Origin: JAXGTD01 sp040775095
GTDB lineage: Bacteria > Pseudomonadota > Gammaproteobacteria > Chromatiales > Chromatiaceae
Direction of reading: 5' to 3'
Assembly (NCBI GenBank): GCA_040775095.1
Contig: JAXGTD010000174.1
Span: 1 to 6,930, forward strand
DNA length: 6,930 bases
Part shown: positions 1 through 5,208 of the stretch, one piece after another
How positions within the stretch are numbered: position 1 is the first letter of the stretch
How the letters are laid out: every line of letters begins with the position of its first letter
Notes under the pieces: generated by a model
What the model saw: the letters and a program-made list of their open reading frames with translations, nothing else
What the model was told of the DNA's origin: nothing
Database searches by the model: none
Made by a program: the position numbers and the translations under genes

Positions 1-27
1 GAGGTTCTACCATTGAACTACACCCGC
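1..27 (-). tRNA. tRNA-Gly, 5' part only (cut by window edge)
   Basis: The reverse complement begins GCGGGTG and continues through a D-arm reading AGTTCAATGGTAGAAC, the 5' half of a bacterial glycine tRNA. The anticodon lies outside the window. By analogy with the Tyr-Gly-Thr tRNA cluster ahead of tuf in enteric and related bacteria this should be the UCC isoacceptor, but that is inference. It lies downstream of tRNA-Tyr on the same strand, and its 5' end is only five bases from the T-run of a terminator-like hairpin. Confidence 0.85.
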
Positions 28-32
28 CGCGG

Positions 33-60
33 AAAAAACTGGCATGGGGATGGGATGCCA
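33..60 (-). terminator. terminator-like hairpin between tRNA-Tyr and tRNA-Gly
   Basis: Read on the minus strand, TGGCAT (60-55) pairs with ATGCCA (45-40) around a nine-base loop. One G follows, then six T (38-33). A flanking G.U wobble can add a seventh pair. This is the shape of a Rho-independent terminator, although the stem is short and not GC-rich. It sits inside a presumed two-tRNA transcript, so it may be an attenuating or leaky terminator or a processing structure. Confidence 0.5.
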
Positions 61-133
61 ACGGCGCTCTGCTCACGCGAAGGCCCCGCCCTGCCACGCC
101 CACCGCGCGCTGCCTGCCGATCATAATCCTAAA

Positions 134-218
134 TGGTGGAGGGGGGAGGATTCGAACCTCCGAAGGCTGAGCCGTCAGATTTACAGTCTGATCCCTTTGA
201 CCGCTCGGGAACCCCTCC
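134..218 (-). tRNA. tRNA-Tyr (anticodon GUA)
   Basis: On the minus strand this 85-base gene folds as a class II tRNA with an extended variable arm. The acceptor stem is GGAGGGG (218-212) with CCCCTCC (144-138). The GTA anticodon (plus-strand positions 182-184) sits in a CAGACT-GTA-AATCTG arm. The T-arm is GGAGG-TTCGAAT-CCTCC. The discriminator A is at 137 and the CCA end is encoded at 136-134. It closely resembles E. coli tRNA-Tyr. It is the first gene of a minus-strand tRNA unit continuing into tRNA-Gly, with a promoter just upstream. Confidence 0.97.
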
Positions 219-234
219 GGTAATCGAGCGCGCC

Positions 235-263
235 ATGATACATGCGGTGAGGGGGGCGGTCAA
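235..263 (-). promoter_or_regulatory. sigma70-type promoter of the tRNA-Tyr/tRNA-Gly unit
   Basis: On the minus strand there is a -35 element TTGACC (263-258), a 17-base spacer and a -10 element TATCAT (240-235), each matching consensus at five of six positions. The next bases are GGCGCGC, a GC-rich discriminator typical of stable-RNA promoters under stringent (ppGpp/DksA) control. Initiation near 228 would leave a leader of about ten bases before the tRNA-Tyr 5' end at 218. Upstream of the -35 lies GGCAA-CTTT-TTGCC (273-286), a short inverted repeat with an A/T tract that may act as an UP element or protein site. Stringent control is inferred, not shown. Confidence 0.8.
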
Positions 264-314
264 CGCACCTACGGCAACTTTTTGCCCGGCACGCGATCGC
301 CAATTTCCGATTCC

Positions 315-323
315 TGCTAACAT
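315..323 (+). promoter_or_regulatory. possible extended -10 promoter element for ugd
   Basis: The plus strand carries TGC followed by TAACAT (318-323), an extended -10 pattern with four of six matches to TATAAT, about 88 bases upstream of the ugd start. The hexamer 17 bases upstream (GATCGC) does not resemble a -35 box. No better candidate is visible in the 192-base divergent gap between tRNA-Tyr and ugd, which otherwise holds only the tRNA promoter and the ugd ribosome binding site. Confidence 0.3.
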
Positions 324-410
324 CCGCGCTCGCGAATTTGGGGTCGCACGCCCGAGAATTGGCGGGCGCGTCCGGCCCGGGGCCATCAACGAGCGCGGAG
401 GCTTGAAATA

Positions 411-1748
411 ATGGATGTCACGATTTTCGGTAGTGGGTATGTCGGACTGGTCACGGGCGCCTGTCTGGCCGAGGTCGGCAACAATGTGCTGTGCATCGAC
501 GTCGACGAGACCAAGGTCGCACTCCTGAACAGCGGCGGCGTGCCCATCTTCGAGCCGGGCCTCGACGACCTGATCGCGAAGAACCGCGCCGCGGGCCGAC
601 TGTCGTTTTCCACCGACGCGGCCGCCGGCGTCGCCCACGGCCTATTCCAGTTCATCGCGGTCGGGACCCCGCCCGACGAGGATGGCTCCGCGGACCTCAA
701 GCATGTGCTGGCCGTCGCCGACACCATCGGGCAGCACATGGACGCCTACCGTGTCGTCGTGGACAAGTCCACCGTGCCCGTCGGCACCGCCGATCGCGTC
801 GCCGAGGCCATCAGTGCGGCGCAACAGCGGCGCGGTATCCACGCGGAGTACGATGTCGTATCCAACCCCGAGTTTCTAAAAGAGGGCGCCGCGATCGACG
901 ACTTCATGCGCCCGGATCGGGTCATTGTCGGCACCGACAACCCCCGCACCGGCGAGCTGCTCCGCGCGCTCTACGCACCATTCAACCGCAACCACGATCG
1001 CGTCATGCTCATGGACGTGCGCTCCGCGGAGCTCACGAAGTACGCGGCCAACGCGATGCTGGCAACGAAGATCAGCTTCATGAACGAGCTGTCCAACATC
1101 GCCGAGGCAGTCGGGGCGGATATCGAGCAGGTGCGCGTGGGCATCGGGTCGGACCCGCGTATCGGGTATCAGTTCATTTATCCGGGCTGCGGTTACGGGG
1201 GATCCTGTTTTCCGAAAGACGTCCGGGCGCTCGAACGCACCGCGGTCGGGATCGGCTACACCCCGGCGTTGCTGCAGGCCGTGGAAGCGGTCAACGACCG
1301 GCAGAAGGACCTGCTGTTCGACAAGATCAACACCTACTTCAATGGTGACCTGGCCGGGAAGACCATCGCACTGTGGGGCCTCGCGTTCAAGCCCAACACC
1401 GATGACATGCGCGAGGCATCGAGCCGGCGACTGATGGAACACCTGTGGCAGGCCGGCGCCAAGGTGCGGGCCTTCGACCCGGTCGCCGCCGAGGAGACGC
1501 GCCGCATCTATGGCGAGCGGCCCGACCTGGTGCTTGCCGATGAGCAGATGAGCGCCCTCGACGGCGCCGATGCACTGGCCATTGTCACCGAGTGGACGCA
1601 GTTTCGCAGCCCGGACTTTGCGGCGATCAAGGCCAGACTACGCGAGCCGGTGGTGTTTGACGGCCGCAACATCTTCGATCACCGGCAGGTCAGTGGCGCC
1701 GGACTCACGTACGTGTCCATCGGCCGGGCGCCATTCCCGGCCGCATGA
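411..1748 (+). CDS. ugd: UDP-glucose 6-dehydrogenase
   Basis: This 445-residue cytoplasmic enzyme performs the two-step NAD+-dependent oxidation of UDP-glucose to UDP-glucuronate, a precursor for exopolysaccharide, capsule or modified LPS. The N-terminal Rossmann domain opens with GSGYVG (7-12), and D30 ends the strand that usually binds the NAD ribose. It continues with GTPPDEDGS (85-93), STVPVGT (120-126) and NPEFLKEG (152-159, with the E154 and K157 positions). The central dimerisation and catalytic part holds K210 and N214 and the nucleophile motif GGSCFPKD with Cys266 and K269. The C-terminal UDP-binding domain contains KPNTDDMREA (327-336). Every key catalytic position is present. The length fits the 430-450 residue bacterial class rather than the shorter E. 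coli form. GGAGG at 397-401, nine bases before the ATG, fixes the start. It appears to be a single-gene unit divergent from the tRNAs. No polysaccharide genes are seen nearby, so the final product is unknown. Other UDP-sugar/GDP-mannose dehydrogenases are less likely given the motif set. Confidence 0.96.
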   Translation: MDVTIFGSGYVGLVTGACLAEVGNNVLCIDVDETKVALLNSGGVPIFEPGLDDLIAKNRAAGRLSFSTDAAAGVAHGLFQFIAVGTPPDEDGSADLKHVLAVADTIGQHMDAYRVVVDKSTVPVGTADRVAEAISAAQQRRGIHAEYDVVSNPEFLKEGAAIDDFMRPDRVIVGTDNPRTGELLRALYAPFNRNHDRVMLMDVRSAELTKYAANAMLATKISFMNELSNIAEAVGADIEQVRVGIGSDPRIGYQFIYPGCGYGGSCFPKDVRALERTAVGIGYTPALLQAVEAVNDRQKDLLFDKINTYFNGDLAGKTIALWGLAFKPNTDDMREASSRRLMEHLWQAGAKVRAFDPVAAEETRRIYGERPDLVLADEQMSALDGADALAIVTEWTQFRSPDFAAIKARLREPVVFDGRNIFDHRQVSGAGLTYVSIGRAPFPAA

Positions 1749-1759
1749 TCCACCACGGA

Positions 1760-1826
1760 GCCGGGGCCGCTTCAACGCGGACCCGCGACCCTCCTGGCGC
1801 GCCCCGGCCCATGATCGTGGTCTTTT
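1760..1826 (+). terminator. weak terminator candidate after ugd
   Basis: Twelve bases past the ugd stop, GCCGGGGC (1760-1767) pairs perfectly with GCCCCGGC (1801-1808). The 33-base loop contains a smaller CCGC/GCGG hairpin. A short near-palindrome, CCATGATCGTGG, and the tract TCTTTT follow. The T-tract is about a dozen bases from the stem, so this is not a canonical intrinsic terminator. It may instead protect the 3' end of the mRNA. Confidence 0.3.
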
Positions 1827-1868
1827 GGCAACACACCATGTAACACAGACGACATCTTTCGATACAGG

Positions 1869-1897
1869 TTGACATATTCATCTTCTAGTGTAACTAT
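1869..1897 (+). promoter_or_regulatory. likely promoter of the fadL-like gene
   Basis: A perfect TTGACA (1869-1874) is followed by a 17-base spacer ending in TG plus one base, then AACTAT (1892-1897), a weak -10 (three of six) with an extended -10 TG at 1889-1890. The region from about 1830 to 1930 is clearly more AT-rich than its surroundings, as expected for a promoter. TGTAAC occurs at 1839-1844 and 1889-1894, and TTCTAG at 1883-1888 and 1926-1931. These could be operator half-sites, but no known operator (for example FadR) is recognisable. Initiation near 1904 would give a leader of about 75 bases. Confidence 0.5.
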
Positions 1898-1936
1898 TGC
1901 CACAAGTTGCAGAAAAATAACATTGTTCTAGATTTC

Positions 1937-1957
1937 CACCGTGCATGTCGGACGGTG
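1937..1957 (+). other. leader stem-loop upstream of the fadL-like gene
   Basis: CACCGT (1937-1942) pairs with ACGGTG (1952-1957) around a nine-base loop in the presumed 5' leader. It ends about a dozen bases before the AGGAG ribosome binding site (1969-1973). It could influence mRNA stability or translation. A six-pair hairpin can also arise by chance in GC-rich DNA. Confidence 0.3.
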
Positions 1958-1978
1958 CCGAGCAAACGAGGAGTGAAG

Positions 1979-3460
1979 ATGAACGTCAAGACCCTGTCGG
2001 CCGCAATCGCGGTTGCCTGCGCCGCTGCTCTACCTGTTGCGCACGCGACCAACGGCTATATGTCCCACGCCTACTCTCCCGCCTCCAAGGGTATGGCTGG
2101 CGCAGGCGAGTCCGCGCTCCCGCAGGACAGCCTTGCGATCGTCGGCAACCCCGCTGGCCTCACAAAGCTCGGCCAGCGTGCGGACGTGGGGTTCGCCTGG
2201 TTCAGTCCACTGCGCAAATACGACGGCCTGACCCCGGACGCAGCGACGGGCGCCTTCGCACCGATCGGTGGTGGAGCCATGGGTACCGGCACGGTCGACA
2301 GTGAAAACAACGATTTCCTCATCCCCGGTTTCGGCTACACCCAGCCCATCGATGACAAGAGCTCGGTGGGCGTCGCCTTGTTCGCCAACGGCGGCATGAA
2401 TAGCGATTACCGGGAAGGCGACACGCTTTTCGGACTCGGCACCTTCGGCGGCAATAACGGCCTGGCGAACCCGCCGCACTATCAGCCACCGGATCCACGT
2501 GCCGGCATGCAGGTCCCCGGGACCCAACAGATCGGCGGCGGCAACGCCGGTGTCAACCTCGAGCAGCTCGGGATCTCCTTCGGTTACGCCCGTCAGGTGG
2601 TCGACAATCTCTCGCTCGGTGCCAGCTTCCTCATCGGCTATCAGACCATCGAGGTCAAGGGTGTCGGCGCCTTTCAGGGATTCACGGAAACCTTTACCCA
2701 GAGCATGATCGCCAGCCAGACCATGAGCGGCATCACGCCAACCAACCTGTCAGACAACGGCAAGGACTCCGCGTGGGGCTATGGATTCCAGGTCGGCGGC
2801 CTCTGGGACATCAACCCGAATGTCAGCTTGGGCGCGTCCTACCGCACCAAGATGTACATGGGCAAGTTCGACAAGTACTCCGATCTCTTCGCGGGGGGCG
2901 GCGAGTTCGACATCCCCGCGGTCGGCACCATCGGTCTGGCGGTTCGCCCCAATGATCGACTGACCCTGGCGCTGGATGTGCAGGAGATCTGGTACAGCGA
3001 CGTCGACGCCATCGGCAACGATAATAACCTCGCACAGATGTGTGACCTTGGCGCCGCATTCGGCCAGCCAAGCTCCCCCGGCGCCGTCTACAACTCCAGC
3101 TACTGCCTGGGCGGATCCAATGGCGCGGGATTCGGCTGGAAGGATATGACCATCCTCAAGCTCGGCGCACAGTACGCCCTGAACGACAAGCTGACGCTGC
3201 GTGCCGGCTACAGCCATGGCAATGAGCCCATCGACGGAACCCAGGTCGCCTTCAACACCCTGGCCCCGGCCGTCATCACCGATCACTGGACACTGGGCGC
3301 CACCTACAAGCTGCGCGACAACTACGAGCTGACATTCTGGGGCATGTATGCACCGGAGCAGTCGGTCAGCGGTCCTGGCGCATTCACCGGCAACCAGGCA
3401 CCTTCGATCAAGATGTCGCAGTACGAGCTCGGCGTGAACTTCGCCTGGTTGTTCAACTAG
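1979..3460 (+). CDS. FadL/OmpP1/TodX-family outer membrane channel
   Basis: This is a 493-residue precursor of an outer membrane beta-barrel that takes up hydrophobic molecules such as long-chain fatty acids, hydrocarbons or aromatics; the actual substrate cannot be read from sequence. A signal peptide (about 1-23) has a Lys near the N-terminus, an Ala-rich core and an AHA cleavage site, so the mature protein starts TNGYMSH. The family's N-terminal hatch segment follows, with GMAGAGES (38-45) and the hallmark NPAG (57-60). Alternating aromatic/glycine beta strands run to the C-terminus, including GWKDMTILKLGAQY (386-399) and LRAGYS (407-412). The last strand ends YELGVNFAWLF plus a final Asn, one residue beyond the usual terminal Phe. 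Cys355 and Cys376 flank a probable surface loop and could form a disulfide. The frame is open from an ATG at 1907, but AGGAG (1969-1973) and the signal peptide favour 1979. The gene has its own promoter region and converges on pth. The symbol fadL is withheld because family members differ in substrate. Confidence 0.92.
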   Translation: MNVKTLSAAIAVACAAALPVAHATNGYMSHAYSPASKGMAGAGESALPQDSLAIVGNPAGLTKLGQRADVGFAWFSPLRKYDGLTPDAATGAFAPIGGGAMGTGTVDSENNDFLIPGFGYTQPIDDKSSVGVALFANGGMNSDYREGDTLFGLGTFGGNNGLANPPHYQPPDPRAGMQVPGTQQIGGGNAGVNLEQLGISFGYARQVVDNLSLGASFLIGYQTIEVKGVGAFQGFTETFTQSMIASQTMSGITPTNLSDNGKDSAWGYGFQVGGLWDINPNVSLGASYRTKMYMGKFDKYSDLFAGGGEFDIPAVGTIGLAVRPNDRLTLALDVQEIWYSDVDAIGNDNNLAQMCDLGAAFGQPSSPGAVYNSSYCLGGSNGAGFGWKDMTILKLGAQYALNDKLTLRAGYSHGNEPIDGTQVAFNTLAPAVITDHWTLGATYKLRDNYELTFWGMYAPEQSVSGPGAFTGNQAPSIKMSQYELGVNFAWLFN

Positions 3461-3471
3461 GCACAAGAAAC

Positions 3472-3484
3472 GGTCCAACGGACC
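3472..3484 (+). other. small hairpin ahead of the terminator
   Basis: GGTCC (3472-3476) and GGACC (3480-3484) form a perfect five-pair stem with an AAC loop, starting 12 bases after the fadL-like stop codon. No T-run follows directly. It may act together with the strong terminator hairpin that begins a few bases later. Confidence 0.35.
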
Positions 3485-3486
3485 AG

Positions 3487-3518
3487 AAAAAGGCCGCCCG
3501 AGGGCGGCCTTTTTTTTT
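3487..3518. terminator. bidirectional Rho-independent terminator between fadL-like gene and pth
   Basis: GGCCGCC (3492-3498) and GGCGGCC (3503-3509) form a perfect GC stem with a CGAG loop. An A-tract (3487-3491) precedes it and nine T (3510-3518) follow, so the stem extends by A-T pairs. On the plus strand it ends the fadL-like transcript, whose stop lies about 30 bases upstream. On the minus strand the same stem is followed by five T and can stop transcription coming from pth, which ends at 3569. This fits its position between convergent genes. Confidence 0.92.
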
Positions 3519-3568
3519 GCACCAACGCGCAACCACCAGGGCCGACGGCCATCGAGCCGGCTGGGTCG

Positions 3569-4153
3569 TTACCGCCCGCCGTGCAATCGATTCATGGCCA
3601 GCTGGAATTTCCCCGCGACCAGCTCGGGCAATATCTCGACCGCATCGTCGAGGGCTGCGAGCGTTGCGGCATGATCGGCCTTGGTCGGCCGGCTGAGCAC
3701 ATAGCCGACCACCTGACTCTTGTCCCCCGGGTGATCGATGCCGACGCGCAGACGCCAGAGCTCGGGGCTCGCGAGCACGGCGAGCGTGTCGCGCATGCCG
3801 TTGTGGCCGGCGTGCCCGCCGCCTTGTTTCAGACGTACACGACCCACCGGAAGATCGAGCTCGTCGTAGGCGACGAGGATCCGGGACGCGGGGATGTCGA
3901 AATAGCGCGCCACTGCCGCGATGGACTGGCCGCTGCGGTTCATGAAGGTCTGCGGCTTGAGCAGGCGCAGGTCCTGCCCGCCAACCGTCACGCGACCGAG
4001 AAGACCGTGAAACTTGGCCTCGGCCCGAAACGCACCGCCATGCCGGTCGGCCACTCGGTCGACGAACCAGAACCCCGCGTTGTGACGGGTGGCCTCGTAC
4101 TGCGACCCGGGATTGCCGAGGCCGACGATCAGTCGGATGCCGTCATCGCTCAT
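3569..4153 (-). CDS. pth: peptidyl-tRNA hydrolase
   Basis: This 194-residue cytoplasmic enzyme cleaves the ester bond of peptidyl-tRNAs that drop off ribosomes, recycling tRNA; it is essential in bacteria. The family signature is complete: VGLGNPG (10-16) with Asn14, TRHNAG (22-27) with catalytic His24, KPQTFMNRSG (66-75) with Asn72, VAYDELD (94-100) with Asp97, and GGGHAGHNG (111-119) with Asn118. These match E. coli N10, H20, N68, D93 and N114 at a constant offset of four. The length equals that of the E. coli enzyme. No convincing Shine-Dalgarno precedes the ATG. It is probably translated from the rplY transcript, whose stop lies 93 bases upstream, and rplY-pth adjacency is typical. In many gammaproteobacteria ychF follows pth; here the convergent fadL-like gene does instead. 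Confidence 0.97.
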   Translation of the reverse strand: MSDDGIRLIVGLGNPGSQYEATRHNAGFWFVDRVADRHGGAFRAEAKFHGLLGRVTVGGQDLRLLKPQTFMNRSGQSIAAVARYFDIPASRILVAYDELDLPVGRVRLKQGGGHAGHNGMRDTLAVLASPELWRLRVGIDHPGDKSQVVGYVLSRPTKADHAATLAALDDAVEILPELVAGKFQLAMNRLHGGR

Positions 4154-4246
4154 AAGATACGGGATCGCTCGACTCGCATGGAAATATCGGGCGGCACCGG
4201 GCCCCGACGCATGGGCTCATCGTGGTCCGGCCGCCACAAACCGAGC

Positions 4247-4873
4247 TCAGGAGGCCTCGTCGTCCTCCTCTGCGCCCTCGGCGTCACCCTCTTCGATATC
4301 CGCGACATGTGCGGTATGGATCAGTACGACCGGCGTCTCGGTATCGAGCGCATGGGTGACCTCGACGCCCTCCGGCAGAGTCAACTCCGAGACATGCAGG
4401 ATGTCGCCGATATCCATACGCGCAATGTCGACGACGATGTACTCGGGCAGGTCCTTGGGCAGGCAGGTCACCTCTACCTCGGTGACGTTGTGCGAGACAA
4501 GTCCGCCCTTCTTCACGCCAACGCACGTGGTCTCGTTCTCGAAGTGAATCGGCACGACCATGCGCAGTTTTTCGTCGCGGCTCACGCGCTGAAAATCCAC
4601 ATGCAGGATGAACGGCTTGGCCGGATGACGCTGCAGGTCCTTGAGCACGACCTGCGTGGTCTGGTCACCAATCCGCAGTGCCAGCAGGCTGGAATAGAAC
4701 GCCTCGCGATTGAGCTGCTGGACCAGCTCGTTATGTACCAGGGAGATCATCTCCGGATCCTTCTGACCGCCATAGACGATCCCGGGCACCAGACCTTCAC
4801 GACGGAGGCGGCGGCTCGCACCCTTCCCCCCGGCACTCCGGCCTTGCGCATGCACTTCATAGCTTTCGCTCAT
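4247..4873 (-). CDS. rplY: 50S ribosomal protein L25, general stress protein CTC form
   Basis: This 208-residue two-domain L25 binds 5S rRNA in the central protuberance of the large subunit. Residues 1 to about 95 form the 5S-binding domain, with GKGASRRLRREGLVPGIVYG (17-36) and the LKDLQRHP and HVDFQRV motifs. The CTC/TL5 beta domain runs to about 190. The last ~18 residues are an acidic tail of Glu, Asp, Ala and Gly. E. coli L25 has only the first domain, so this is the long form common outside the enterics. The frame stays open upstream to 5032, but the start chosen at 4873 gives the standard N-terminus (MSESYEV) and has GGAG (4885-4882 on the minus strand) eight bases before it. The gene lies 335 bases after prs and 93 before pth. 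No promoter is clear in the gap. Confidence 0.96.
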   Translation of the reverse strand: MSESYEVHAQGRSAGGKGASRRLRREGLVPGIVYGGQKDPEMISLVHNELVQQLNREAFYSSLLALRIGDQTTQVVLKDLQRHPAKPFILHVDFQRVSRDEKLRMVVPIHFENETTCVGVKKGGLVSHNVTEVEVTCLPKDLPEYIVVDIARMDIGDILHVSELTLPEGVEVTHALDTETPVVLIHTAHVADIEEGDAEGAEEDDEAS

Positions 4874-5208
4874 TGGATATTCTCCGAACACAGATAAACG
4901 AAAAGCGCCGGCACCCCGCGACCAGGATACCAGCGCCTCACTCACCGGCCGGCAGCCTGACGGGCCGCCAACCGTGACCAGGGTCGAAACGCCGACCAAC
5001 GCGCCGTCACCAAAAGCCCCGACTCGGGGCACGAACGGCCAACACCGGGCCCGCGAGTCGAGGCCGGCTATCCTTCCATGGGCAACAATGCGCTCGCAAT
5101 CCGAGACGTCCGCCCCCCCGAATCACGCCATTTCCAGCGATTTGAGCTCCCCGCGGATGGAGCGCCATCGACGCTCCACGGGGGAGGTCGAGAAATCGCG
5201 CTCCCCGG
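4874..5208. other. 335-base gap between prs and rplY
   Basis: No convincing gene is seen on either strand. The gap holds the rplY ribosome binding site, a terminator candidate reading away from prs (5012-5030), and a perfect seven-pair inverted repeat TGGAGCG/CGCTCCA (5158-5164 and 5172-5178), which could cap the prs mRNA but has no T-run. Open frames crossing here are unsupported: an upstream extension of rplY and small plus-strand ORFs antisense to the prs end. A promoter for rplY would be expected in this gap, but I could not identify a good -35/-10 pair. Confidence 0.5.
5012..5030 (-). terminator. candidate intrinsic terminator downstream of prs
   Basis: On the minus strand GCCCCG (5030-5025), loop AGT and CGGGGC (5021-5016) form a perfect six-pair GC stem followed by TTTT (5015-5012). 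The T-run is short and the site is about 180 bases beyond the prs stop, so termination may be partial. If it works, rplY and pth would need their own promoter between 5011 and 4874. Confidence 0.45.

Noticed and set aside
120..125. TATGAT on the minus strand as a -10 for a separate tRNA-Gly promoter
   Set aside because: The matching -35 window falls inside the 3' end of tRNA-Tyr and reads TCCCCC, and any transcript would still have to pass the terminator-like hairpin.
133..411. Plus-strand frame of 92 codons through the tRNA-Tyr region
   Set aside because: It reads the antisense of a tRNA and a promoter region and has no ribosome binding site; ugd begins independently at 411.
1907..1978. 24-codon N-terminal extension of the fadL-like gene from an earlier ATG
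   Set aside because: The signal peptide begins at the ATG at 1979, which has AGGAG six bases before it. An extension would bury the signal peptide, and the earlier ATG has no ribosome binding site.
2009..2020. Possible lipoprotein lipobox at Cys14 in the FadL-like signal peptide
   Set aside because: The residues before the Cys (A-V-A) lack the Leu usually found at -3, and a better AHA signal peptidase I site follows at residues 21-23.
3581..4897. 438-codon open frame on the plus strand, antisense to pth and rplY
   Set aside because: It covers two unmistakable genes with complete family motifs on the other strand. Its translation has no recognisable domain and is what a GC-rich codon pattern gives in an opposite frame.
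4874..5032. 53-codon in-frame N-terminal extension of rplY
   Set aside because: L25 normally starts at or near MSESYEV; the internal ATG at 4873 has its own GGAG, and the extension has no recognisable sequence features.
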